Positions 25,645 to 37,200 of a DNA stretch of 64,000 bases are shown here, in pieces (within the stretch, counting starts at the first letter, position 1; each line of letters opens with the position of its first letter). This DNA is from Lagopus muta (taxonomy: Eukaryota > Chordata > Aves > Galliformes > Phasianidae): NCBI RefSeq assembly GCF_023343835.1, contig NC_064437.1, positions 11,993,001 through 12,057,000 on the forward strand, given 5' to 3'. The position numbers were made by a program, and so were the translations under genes. The notes under the pieces were generated by a model. That model was not told where the DNA came from, searched no databases, and saw nothing but the letters and a program-made list of their open reading frames with translations.

Positions 25645-25718
25645 AAAGTCTTTTTCCTTATCTTTTTCATCACTTCTATTCTGCAAGAGCTGACATCTGT
25701 TTCCATGGATGTACAAAG
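25645..25718 (+). other. Candidate exon, plus strand (74 nt)
   Basis: The acceptor is TTTCTTCACTTTTTAG and the donor ACAAAG|GTAAGTCC. The frame from the first base is open for 24 codons and includes an ATG at 25704-25706 followed by G. The segment is itself pyrimidine-rich, so a later acceptor near 25686 (CTGCAAG) is possible. Whether it is coding is undecided. Confidence 0.25.
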
Positions 25719-27700
25719 GTAAGTCCCAGTGCCTGTTCATCATTTTCAGTTGTTGTTTTTTTTCGCCCTGACTGTAAACAATGGTAACTGATATTTCTAT
25801 AATTTAAAGATGCAAAACTTTGTCCTCCAAATGGAGTGAAAACACAACATTAAACAGATTCAGGGTTCAAAATTAAACTACAGCAATCTTAAGAGGAAAA
25901 AAAATCTGCAAGTCCCAGTTGCACTAATAACTCAGACCACAATCCAGACAGTTAGGTGGGCTGCCTAACTATAAGTTTTATTTTGCTTTCCTCTTAGTTC
26001 ATAAACTAGTAGAAACCCAATTCAGTCTTAAAATGTTTTATCTTCCCTCAAAGTTGCACACAAAAACATCTTCATACATAAATGCTTGTTATTAAAAACC
26101 ACTTGATGGTAGACAAACATACCTTATTTAAAGATTCTTTGGAAGCCACCTCATTCATGTTATGTTTCCATAGATCTAATTTTCTGGGTTTTTTTTTTAC
26201 CTGATCCATTGGCACCATAAGTATTGCACAACAGCTAGGCTTCTCCCATCAGCATCTCAGAAGATGCCACAAATTTACCAGGTAATTTGTCTTAGATCCA
26301 TAATTGATTTGGAACTCGTTCTATTTAAAAATTAAAGGGCAATGAACTTGGCTTTTTCTTGTGCCTTAATAGAAGGCATTTTTAGAGGTTGTGTTTATGC
26401 CTTTTTGACCAGACAAATTAGCCATTACATCTTCTTAAACAATTCATTAGTTACTAATGGCTGCAGTGACATCTGCTGATGACAGTGAAGCTGATCAACT
26501 AATGCTTTCAGTGTGGCTAAATTCATTCACTCATAAATTCCAGAGCTTTCAAAGCGCAAAGAGGAAGAGGCAGAGATTTACTCTGGAACAATTACTTGTG
26601 TAACCAAAGTCAAAACCTCTAACTGTTCCACCATGATTTGAATCCAGAAATGTACAAGTGTGAGCTACGCAGCCAGGAGCTGTAGGGGAAAGCTGTTAAG
26701 AGTTTAATTTACACTGGTCACTTATCTTTATGTCCTTTATCACTATTTGGGAAGTCATTCTTGTAATTAAAATATTTGGACATAGAGAATCCAGGGAAGG
26801 GTACAATTTAGGCTTAACTAGAGCACCCTTACCACTTAGGACAATGTGATAAACTAGTCAAGTGTACATCTATTAAAATAGCTGTACTATGATAGACCTG
26901 GTCTCTGCTGCAATCATAGGTCTGAGAGGTAATATCATCCAGGATTCATACAAGCTGTTTCCCTGTCACTGGTGATAGATCTGCTAAGAAACAGTTATTA
27001 ACACGTATTTCTTCTTAGATCACCATCTTACCCTTATCTGCAGGACCTTCATGAGTAATGGAATACGTTCCTGAAAAAAGTATTGTTAGGTTAAGAAAAT
27101 ATATTTCCTTAATATGTAAATGTTTATTTCCACAGCGTTAATTGTAAAAGGAATAGGAGCCTCCCGTTTCTCTGTTTCTCAAGTTTACAACAATCAGCAC
27201 TCCTTTAATACAGTTGTTTTTTTACTTTTCCTATGGTTTTCACATGGCCTCAGGGTACTTGAGAATGTCTAACTTCTGACTGTACCAGGGAAACCTTTGT
27301 TTAGTTTCTCCCTTTGCAAGCTGGTTAACTTATGTTTCAGGAGAGAAGACAGACACATCAGAACCAGAACTCTTTTGCTGAAATTAATCAGATGGCAGAC
27401 AGATTTTTCTGAGCATTCTGGAAAGACAGCATGAAATTTACCTTGTCCTGCAAAGTTGCAATAAATCTGATTTAACTTTTAGGTGTATGTAAGAAAAACT
27501 AGTGATTCTGGATTTATTTATACTAGAAATGCTTCCTTCATAGATGGTAAAATACATTAACGTGCTCTTAAATTTTCAGATTGATAAAAAGGCTGTAGTG
27601 ATCTCTGTGAATAAGGAGATAGCACATTTTCAAGATGATAATAGGCCATTTTGAGAACTTTTTGTTGCAGCAACATTTTTTGTTTGAACAGTTTAGTTTC

Positions 27701-28922
27701 AGAATCACAGAATCACAGAATCACAGAATCACCCGGGTTGGAAGGGACCCCAAGGATCATGTAGTTCCAACCCCCCTGCCTAGCAGGGCCACCAACATAC
27801 ATATTCAGATCAGGTTGCCCAGGACCCCGTCCAACCTGGCCTTAAACACGTCCAAGGACGGGGCATCCACAACCTCCCTGGGCAGCCCGTTCCAGGGCCT
27901 AACCACTCTCCTAGTAAAGAACTTCCCCCTAACATCTAACCCAAATCTTCCCTCCTTCAACTCAAAACCACCTCCCCTAGTCCTGCTGTCGTCAGCCCTT
28001 TTGAAGAGTTTACTCCCCTCCTGGGTGTAGGTTCCCTTCAGGTATTGATAGGCTGCAATGAGGTCACCCCGCAGCCTTCTCTTCTCCAGGCTGAACAAGC
28101 CCAACTCCCTCAGCCTGTCCTCATAGGGGAGGTGCTCCAGCCCCCTGATCATCTTAGTTGCCCTCCTCTGGACCCTTTCCAAAATCTCTATGTCTTTCTT
28201 GTACTGAGGGCTCCACACCTGGACACAGTACTCCAGATGGGGCCTCACAAGAGCCGAGTAGAGAGGGACAATCACCTCCCTGTCCCTGCTGGCCACCCCT
28301 CTCCTGATGGAGCCCAGGATCCCATTTGCCTTTCGAGCTGCCAGAGCGCACTGCTGGCTCATATTCAGTCTCTCGTCCATCAGGACCCCCAGGTCCTTCT
28401 CTGCCGAGCTGCTCTCAAGGACCACTCCTCCCAGCCTGTACAGGTGCCTGGGGTTCTTCCGGCCCAAATGCAAAACCTTGCACTTTGCCGTGTTGAACCT
28501 CATCAGGTTCACCCGAGCCCAGCCCTCCAGCCTGTCGAGGTCCCTCTGAATGGCATCCCTTCCTTCCACCGTATCAACCGCACCACTCAGCTTGGTGTCG
28601 TCAGCAAACTTGCTGAGGGTGCACTCAATTCCCTCATCGATGTCATTAATAAAGATGTTAAAGAGCACCGGTCCCAAGACAGACCCTTGGGGGACACCAC
28701 TTGTTACCGGCCTCCACCTGGACATAGAGCCATTGACCACCACCCTCTGTCTGCGGCCTTTCAACCAATTGCTTATCCATCGGGTCGTCCACCCATCAAA
28801 TCCACTTCCCTCCAATTTGGAGATGAGGATGTGGTGGGGGACCATGTCAAAGGCCTTGCTCAGGTCCAGGTAAATGACATCGGTCGCCTTCCCTTCGTCC
28901 ACCAATGCCGTCACTCCATCAT
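27701..28922 (-). mobile_element. CR1: CR1 LINE, 5'-truncated, best-preserved copy
   Basis: On the minus strand the element runs from the middle of the reverse transcriptase domain (about 28922) to a CR1 3' end at 27701 with about four copies of an 8-base tail unit (AGAATCAC on the plus strand). It is clearly GC-richer than the flanks, a sign of recent arrival. The 3' UTR between the ORF stop (27805) and the tail is about 100 bases, as expected for CR1. Lack of an obvious target duplication is normal for CR1. The 5' truncation removes the endonuclease and the first part of the reverse transcriptase, so the copy cannot move itself. Confidence 0.95.
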
Positions 28923-28959
28923 CATCAGTTTCCATGCTTAACTCCAAGAATTTGCTCAC
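27805..28959 (-). CDS. CR1 ORF2 fragment: reverse transcriptase C-terminal half
   Basis: An uninterrupted 384-codon frame. Motif A is at residues 30-41 ([12 protein letters not shown], with catalytic Asp32), motif B at 88-97 ([10 protein letters not shown]) and motif C at 118-121 (FADD, two catalytic Asp). The CR1-type C-terminal region includes [12 protein letters not shown] (241-252), [13 protein letters not shown] (262-274) and [15 protein letters not shown] (354-368). The enzyme copies LINE RNA into DNA at the target site. Full CR1 ORF2 is about 900-1000 residues with an N-terminal endonuclease; both the endonuclease and the fingers part are missing here. The first 12 or 13 codons lie in host flanking DNA, so the ATG at 28959 is fortuitous. 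No promoter was seen and expression is unlikely. The frames on the opposite strand (28045-28941) are shadows. Confidence 0.9.
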   Translation of the reverse strand: MSKFLELSMETDDDGVTALVDEGKATDVIYLDLSKAFDMVPHHILISKLEGSGFDGWTTRWISNWLKGRRQRVVVNGSMSRWRPVTSGVPQGSVLGPVLFNIFINDIDEGIECTLSKFADDTKLSGAVDTVEGRDAIQRDLDRLEGWARVNLMRFNTAKCKVLHLGRKNPRHLYRLGGVVLESSSAEKDLGVLMDERLNMSQQCALAARKANGILGSIRRGVASRDREVIVPLYSALVRPHLEYCVQVWSPQYKKDIEILERVQRRATKMIRGLEHLPYEDRLRELGLFSLEKRRLRGDLIAAYQYLKGTYTQEGSKLFKRADDSRTRGGGFELKEGRFGLDVRGKFFTRRVVRPWNGLPREVVDAPSLDVFKARLDGVLGNLI

Positions 28960-29357
28960 ATGTGAACATAAGGATGGAAATGGAGTGCAATTATAGACTC
29001 AGATTGTGACATCTGTCCTGTACATGAAGAAAATGTTACTTGCATGTTTCAGTTTGGCAAAACTTGCTTCTTCTGGTCTCCTTTAAGCTGACCCACATGC
29101 CTGTGTCTGTGACCTCAGTATTTTGGCTTTCTTCATGAAATCATTAACACTTCAAATGATTCATAATAGTTCAAATCACTTTACTGAAATGTTAAGAAAA
29201 AAGAAAAATACATTTCAATATAATTTTGTTTGCATTTAACTGTAATAAGATATAACAATACTCAAGTTCAATATTTATCTTATAGAAAAACCTAGGTGGA
29301 AGATCTTAATAAAATCCTGTTTTAGCAGTTCTAAGAATGTCTTTTTTTCCTTGAAAG

Positions 29358-29364
<7 letters not shown>

Positions 29365-29414
<50 letters not shown>
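29365..29414. repeat. (AT)25 microsatellite
   Basis: Fifty bases of perfect AT repeat, preceded by GTATATAC and followed by a run of T. It is a long pure repeat and so probably highly polymorphic. Confidence 0.95.
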
Positions 29415-29422
<8 letters not shown>

Positions 29423-32400
29423 CAGGTAGAAATTCATGAGCATTCTGGAATTTCCAATGTTTTTAAACTTCTTTCAACCAGAGCTAATTCTTGTGAAATA
29501 CAAAAACATTTCACATTTAGCTGAATTAGAAAGTATTTATAGAATAATTCCACTCAGAAAATGATTGAAAACACAGCGAGTGACCTCAGAGACTCACTCA
29601 GCATACTGAATTTCCTCTTTATATAACAAAGAGCAATTAGATTTTTAGAAGAAAGAAAATATCTATTACTTCTTCATACCTCTAATGGTCACATCCACAA
29701 TTCTATGCATTTAAACAGTTCCCAGTGATTGAATAATTGCCATTCTCTTGCAAAAATAACCATTTTCTCATATATGTACAATATGGAAGTAGTTTTCCAG
29801 TGTGAATATCTGCATCCAGGAAATATTCATATTCAGTTACTTGCAGTTTTATAAAAGGTTTTTCTGGCAAATCATTTTAACTCGGTTTGTAATCCTACTT
29901 TCTAATTTAAAAATTGAAAGAATGTTTCTAGAAGCCGTCTTCAGAATCTATTGATAGCATGGGAACCATAACAGGACAGATTTCCCAGCCCACTGAATTT
30001 AGTAGTAGATTTTTCTTTGGATTAACCTTTCTTCATGGAAATGGCTCTTGTGTGGAAATAGTCTTCACAAATGAGGGAGTGCCACAAATCCCTGTGGCAG
30101 CTTATTACATACACAATAGTGTTTCCAAACTACCACTTCTTTGTGCCTTCTGCTTTGAAGGTGACCACAGCTTGAACAATACCAAGTAACTCAGCTTAGC
30201 AGCCAAATTTCTATTTTCTTTTCATATTCTATCAAAGAGAAATTGCATTACCCTGTTTGCAGCTCAGTTACAGGCATAGGGCCAAAACTTTAATTGCATA
30301 CACAGCTACTGCATTGCTCATAAAACATTTTTTTCACAGAAATCTTTATGTATGTGGAATTTTAGTGGGGTCATATTCACTTAAAGAAAGAAGGGAAAAT
30401 TTAGCATTTTTTATATCTGGGTGAGAGCATCCGAAAGTTAGTTTTCTTAGTGATAATTAAATAAATATATAATTATATGTATCATTCACTATTCAAATAC
30501 TCCTTATCTTCCTTTCATAGTGTTTAAAACATTATTTTAAAATACAAGAGCCTCATTTTTGTGAAGAATAACACTCATTCTCAGTTTCGGATTCCCTATT
30601 TCACATCTTATTTGTAAACAACACTGTTACTGTGTGTTCATTGCTACAGCTTCTGTAACAATGAAAAACCCAAATCAGGAAGAGTTTCTGATCTCTCTCC
30701 CTCTCCCAAGGACACTGATGCTTGATTAACTTCACTATATGCCTTGCTGAAATGTCACTTGGGATAAGATTGCTCACTGTTCTTCACCCAAGTGCACTGC
30801 AAGACCAGCATTTGGCTGTGTAGCATTCCTGCATGGGAGGAGGCTCTTAGTTTGCCTACACAGCAGTATTTACGTCTGTTTAAGGGCAAAATCACTCTGT
30901 TAGATTTGTGCAGTGATCTAGACAGATGGACAGAGCCAGTGGTACAGAGGCACTCTCCATCTCAGTGCAGTCCCTAAGGCCCTCAGTAGCTGAACAAGGT
31001 CAAACCAGCAAACTGAAACTGTGTCAGGATCAGGTTTAAAGCTATCCCCGAGGCACATGTTTCATCCATCTCTCCCATCCACTGAAAAAGTGGGTGAAAC
31101 TCATACAAGAAGTTCCGGAGGGATGCTTGGGAAAAAGGGACAGTGTGTGAGAAAAGGGCTTTTGTTTTTGTGTTTCTGAAGGTTGAAGCATTTCAGTATT
31201 TCCTATGTTCCTCAGGAAAGTAATAAAAAACACTTAGTGTTACTTCAATGCTAATCATATTTTCTCATTTTTATTCTATAGAGTTTTGGATTACTTTTGT
31301 AATACCTTAAGTAATGAAGTACAGGATGTCTGATTGTATTTTAAGATCACAGTGTTCACAACACACAGCTATCACATTTATATCTAGATTTCTCACCAAA
31401 CTAGCTATCTCACAAGACATGCAATATTCTGGCACAGTTCTTAGTCTTGTGCTATGTAAGGAGAGAAAAAAAAATCTAAAAAAATTCATGGCAAGTAAGG
31501 GGAATGTTTCAGTGGTGCACAGTGACCTGGATCACTTGCTATGCTGGGTATCAGCAAACACTGTGTATTTCCAGATGTGAAAAGCAGCTTTCAGGAAAGT
31601 ATTTTTGTCTGATTTCTTGCTTGTATGACCACAGCCGTCTTTAAGTGAGTAAACATTAGAACTAGAGTTAGACTATAATTAACATTCACATTTGATCAGA
31701 AATGAACGACAGGAAAGAAAAAAAACAACCAAAAAAAACCAGTTTCATAATAACATGAAAGCCACACAGAGAAAAAAAAATCTGCTAAAGAACTGCTCAG
31801 TTCTAGTTATTAAAATAGCTGAAAATTGAAGTAAAACAATGTTAGATATAAGTCTTAGTAATTTATCAATGGCTGTGATGTAGTCTCACTGAACAACAAT
31901 TTACAAGTTAGGAGGTAGATTATTTTATAATATTTAAGATCTATTTCAGACATAAATTAAGCCCTCTGCTTTACGCTTTATAAGAAGCTAGAGCAAATGT
32001 TTAGTCAATCTTGTATAGCATGCATTTTAGAACCTGAAGGTTCTCCCACTGAAATCAATGTAAAGTGCCCTACAGATTCTACTGGGCACAAAATGATGCA
32101 CCACGGTTTGCTAATGTTTGCTCTAAAATGTTTCTTTCAAAGGCAAGCTTTTATCAACTTCCGTCGAAAACAAGTTAACAAACAAAAAGCTTAATTCTCA
32201 ACTGGTATAAACTGGTCTGCTGACTTTATTGGAGCTCTTCCAAGTTACATGTACTTGTGATTTGGCCCGTGAATCTTAAACTGTGGGATAAAATAAGAAC
32301 TCTCAAAAGGTTGAGGTAAACAAAAGCATTTTTAGACAGTAATTAGTCTTCTAAACTTCAAGAACCTTAATGAGCTGCAAGCAACAGAACTTCCTTCATT

Positions 32401-34180
32401 TTAATGCACTGCTCCTCACGTTTCATGCTACTTTATTAGATTAGCTTGCAAATTAGCTTACATTAATGAAAAATGATTAAAATTAAACCAATGGAAATTA
32501 AATGGCTTAATTGTAAAGGCATTTGAAATTGCTTTCAAAATTAACAATGGGTTTATTCACTGATCTTTTCATGCTTAAAGTTTAGCAACAACTTTGTTAT
32601 ATGACTGGATCGTGCCTATAAAGCAGCTAAGGATGCCTTTGAAAAGTGACATCCCAAGTGTCTTAAGGCTTTTTCCTGCAAATTCTTCATTGTTTAAAGC
32701 AGGATCAGAGGTGCTTAAGCACAGCAGTGAAGCAATTGCAAAAAGTACGTCGCTATACCCACTCAGAGCCAGGCAGCTGACAAACAATTTTCTCTGTATA
32801 TATGATGCATTCTTGTTTATAATAATAACTCATCAAAGGCTGGCTAATTTCAGAAGAAAATTTGTATATGTATTTTACGTCAGTGTATTTCATGCAATTT
32901 TTTTTGGTGACATGCTAGAAGATGTAAAATCTAAACTTTATTTGAATGAAGTGTGTTTGGATTCCTGTAGTAAATTACATTATTCTTACATGGAAAAAAA
33001 TAAACAGTATTGGATAATATGCTTTTAACATGCACTAGAAACACAGCTGAAATTGCTGGAGTTTGTTTTTCTTACGTATTCTGAAGTTTCTTTAATTCTA
33101 TCTTAAGTACACACACCTGTTACTAGTAAAACATCCCAAACAGCTTAATTTAACTTAATTTATGGCATAGAAGGACCACACAGTCATTCTTCAACTGATT
33201 TATAGGTTCCCAATACAAACATGAAATGTAAAACCTCTGCTGAAAATAGTGAGTTTTCAAAAGATGTGAACCACAAAAGTCTGTATGTACCATGCAGGTA
33301 CGGCAGACACAAAGATCTGAGCAGCAATGAAGATGATGAGACTCAAGCACACAGTGATCTCACAGACTTTGCAGTTGAGGAAACTCCATGGTGGGTCCAT
33401 GGTGCATGATCAGTGCCTGTGAGGAAAGAGAAGAGGCTGCTGGAACAGCTGCGGAAGAAGGAAGACTTGCCTGCTCTGAGCTGCAGCATCCTTTGGGACC
33501 CAAAGAACCAACCCAGCACTCTGATTTCATTGGCATCTCTTAGGGACTTGAGTGGAAATTTTAACAAATCATTGCACCATAGAGAGCAAGGTCTTTCTGT
33601 TAAATAATAGTGCAAAAAGAATGGTTATGTAAAATCTCAGAAATGCCTCATGGTGCTCTTCTATGGTGCTAAATGAAATAAGTGAATTTCATATAGAACA
33701 AGACAAATCCATGAACACTAAGTTGTTCATGAAGTTCATGTTCATGCACGCAAAGAAACAGTTTGCTATTCTGTGTCATAAATTACTATTATCTACTCTG
33801 TAAATAAATGATATACAAAGAAAAAATGTGTTTTGAAAACCTAATATTATACAGAAAAAGCACTACACAAGGTTTCTAAAAAAATTAATCATGATTTTAT
33901 TAAATATTTAAATTTCATAAGGCTTTAAAGATATTGATATTGTTATCTCTGAGGTATAAAATATTTTATTTTTGTTTCCTTGAGTAACCAAGAAAAGATA
34001 TGAACTGTGACAACTGTTAAAGCTACAAAAAGTCTCTTTATGTTTTCTTCTGAGAGTAAAGGCAATTTGTTAAGAAATCTCCTTGACAGGATGATGAAGT
34101 TCTTTTGTATTTTTTCCCCATAGTGTACAGCTGTGAGAGTCAAAAGAAAGCTAGGCTTATTGTAGCATGTAGACTAACAT

Positions 34181-34233
34181 TAGATAGACAGATAGATAGA
34201 TAGATAGATAGATAAATAAATAAATAAATAAAT
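34181..34233. repeat. Compound (GATA)n/(AAAT)n microsatellite
   Basis: Tetranucleotide GATA units (with one GACA) pass directly into AAAT units, about 53 bases in total. It is a simple tetranucleotide repeat. Confidence 0.95.
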
Positions 34234-37200
34234 GGTACCTAAAGTGATTCTGAAATAAAGTCTACTGCTCTCAGGTATCATCAGGAAGTGAAATTAAAAA
34301 GCACAAAAACATCAATTATTATCAAAACTGGCTCTTAAATAATGCTGTCACAAGTAAAAGTTTCTGTGGCTCCACAGTTATATTGAAAATGTTAGATTTC
34401 CTGAATCATTATAGATTATTATGTTTCATAAAATTAATACAAGTGTATCAAATGTTTGGCATACTTAACACATGAAAGCCTTCACAACTTTCTTACTTCT
34501 AAAATATACATGACAGTGAAGTTAAGAAGTTGAAAAAAAAAAAGATTTTTATTAATTCATCCTTACACCAAAAATTGTGAAGGGTACTGGTAACTGATAC
34601 TGTGAGGAGGCAAGATCTTTACAAAAGCCATAAGGACTTCAATATTTCCTTATTTTCAGTAGACTCAGTTCCATTTTTACTTAATCACTAGTCAAGCTCT
34701 CACTTCTCTGCTTCCCACTGACATCGTGGGCTATAGAGTGGAATGGTATTTTATAGTGCTTTTACCCATTCAAGGTGGTTAGATTATTATTATGACATAT
34801 TAAAATTGCTTAATTAATTTTTTTTTCTCAAATTATGCTTTGCCATTCTGCACAAAATAATTGCATTCATTGGAAGAATAGTGATGGTAGAATTTAAAAT
34901 ACTTAGAGTTTTTGAAAAATTAATTGGTAACATGGTCCATAACTAACCACTCCAAAATAAATACAAATTTAACTGCAGAACACAGAATAAAAACAAATTT
35001 TCTCTAATAGTTGTAAAAGCAATTTTAATGCACAGAGACTGCTGTTCAGTGTTCAAGAATCATCTAAGATTTCAGAAATGCAAGGCAAAAGCACTGTATT
35101 AACTTGAATTACTTTATGTAAAAATACATAATTATGAGATGATAAAAATGTTTGGTTTTGCCTTTGACAAAAGAATAAATTTGTCAGAAAAACCTTATAT
35201 GTCCTCATTTTTTAAACTTTGATATTTTAAATATTGGGACAAATTCAAAACTAGTTCTGTAAAGCAGACCCTCAAAAAATTATTCCATTCACTGAAACAC
35301 TGGATTTGCACTGTTGATAGAAAACTTTCTGCCAACCTTATTAAAAATGCAATCTGTATTTGGCTTATTGAGTGAATGCTTGAAAATAAATCATCAGATA
35401 TAGACTGGAGTGTTTGCTTTTGTAGAAGTTTCATACTTTGCATTTTGAGGCTGTTTCATCTTCACACAGTTCCTAGAAATAGCAGAATATTTCCCACTCT
35501 ACAGAACTGCTGGGAGTTTGGGGAAGATTATCCCCATTATATAGATTAAAACAGTAAAGATAAGAATTACAGTTCACACAGTAGAATAACATATTTTCAT
35601 GCTGGCTGATGTTCAGGCCATCAACCATTGACCATTTCTATGATCAGGCATAGAGAAAGGTGGCCTGATGCTATCAGTTTCTGCACCCAACAACACCGGG
35701 AGAAACTGCTCTTTTTGAGGACTTAATTCCCATAGTTTTTGTGGGGGCACTGCAGTGTCCCAAATAAGCTCCAAGTTAGTAGAAGTTAATAGTTCTTACT
35801 GATCAGTGTGGGCACTATGGAAGTATCTAACTTAGGTGTCTATATTAGATGTTAAGGTTTCCAAGGACAGCTGTGAGCTGTCCCAAACTTTCCATCAGCT
35901 GTATAAAAAGAGCTCAGATTCTAGGTGTCTAAAGAGAGAAGGTTTAAGTATTTCTTTGTAGAATATATCTCTTAACCACAGAAGCACCCTGTGCTATTCT
36001 ATTCAATATATTCTATCCACTTAGTTTTTGAACATCCATAAAAATATCTCAAAGATTTTATGAATGCATTTCTAGCTAGGTTTTTCTCCTTCACAGTTTC
36101 CCCTATAAATATGATAGGGCTGTGTCTACTGTTTCACTCAGCGCAGACATATCAAAGATATGCTTGCAACTAATCACAATGTTTATATATTTTTCTTGAT
36201 AAGAACGTAGATTTTCTGTCCATGATCATGGCTATTATATCCAACTATTATTAAAGAACATATGTATGCTTTAGTGAGTGCAGGAAGCTTGTGTTCCTAA
36301 AGAAAACTAAATGTCCTCAGTTGGGGTTCACAGGCTGTATTCTCGAAATTGAAGGAAAGCAGCCAAAAAGAGTTCATTTATCAGAAACCTGCAGCCCACA
36401 AGCAAACTTCAGTTAGGTGAGTTGTGAAGAGGGAACTATACTCCCAAATGCTAAATTTGAGTTACTTTACCCTGCTGCCTTACAGCCTTTCTATTGCTGT
36501 ATCAATGCAACGATTCAGATTTTCATGTCAATTGCACTCCCTTAAATGAACTTACCTACAGGGCTGGCATAAAAGGGACAGATCAAGGCAGTTTCTACAG
36601 AAGGTAGCAATCTTATCACACCCATTTCTTCAGTTAGGATTACAAAAAAGCAGAAGCAGAGAATACTTAAAACTCCTCAGGGGAGTCTCAGCTGGTGTAC
36701 TGCTAGCTGCCTTCATCAACCTTTCTGACAATACATATGTAGCACCTGGCACAAAAGACATGTCACAGATGGAAATGAATCTCACTAAATGATGTTCTGT
36801 GTTTTGGCTCTCCTGGTGTATGGACTGCCCATTACTTGATATTGACAATTAAATAAATTAGAGGGGCCAGAGATTCAGGGAAATATAAGCATCTTTGTAA
36901 ACATCCATTCTGGCTGCACACAACAAACACGGATGGAAATGAGAACCTGAGCCATTAGTTTATATCTAGATGTACATTCCTTTCCTTTTTCTGTCCTATG
37001 AGTCACGCATATTCGATATGTCTGTGTAGAAAGCATTTTACTCAAATTTCCTTCTATTTCCAAACATATTTGGAAAGCTGCTGGAAAGCATGCCAATTGA
37101 GTGGTGTGTGCTTGGAGGACAGAGTGGAGGAGAATCCCAATGTGACGCTGCCGGGGCATGCACACAGACAGCTTGAGCTGGCCAAAGGGAAAGGCTGTAA

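Larger units (their letters stand above)
17985..27700. other. AT-rich non-coding DNA with candidate exons
   Basis: No recognised protein gene. It holds simple repeats (19309-19329 poly(A), 23097-23114 poly(A), 23605-23641, 24343-24468) and several splice-site-flanked segments listed separately. Apart from these it looks like ordinary bird intergenic or intronic DNA. Confidence 0.65.

Noticed and set aside
28045-28941. 298-codon plus-strand frame and two shorter plus-strand frames
   Set aside because: Antisense shadows of the CR1 reverse transcriptase frame on the minus strand; composition follows from the sense codons.
32594-33028. 144-codon open frame, longest outside the transposons
   Set aside because: At about 62% AT roughly 6-7% of random codons are stops, so a frame this long is expected about once in 64 kb over six frames. 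No splice context, Kozak strength or recognised domain.
35480-35600. MIR-like SINE phrase (CCCCATTATATAGATTAAAAC ... TTCACACAGTAG)
   Set aside because: Similarity is limited to two short blocks and could be chance; too weak to annotate without an alignment.
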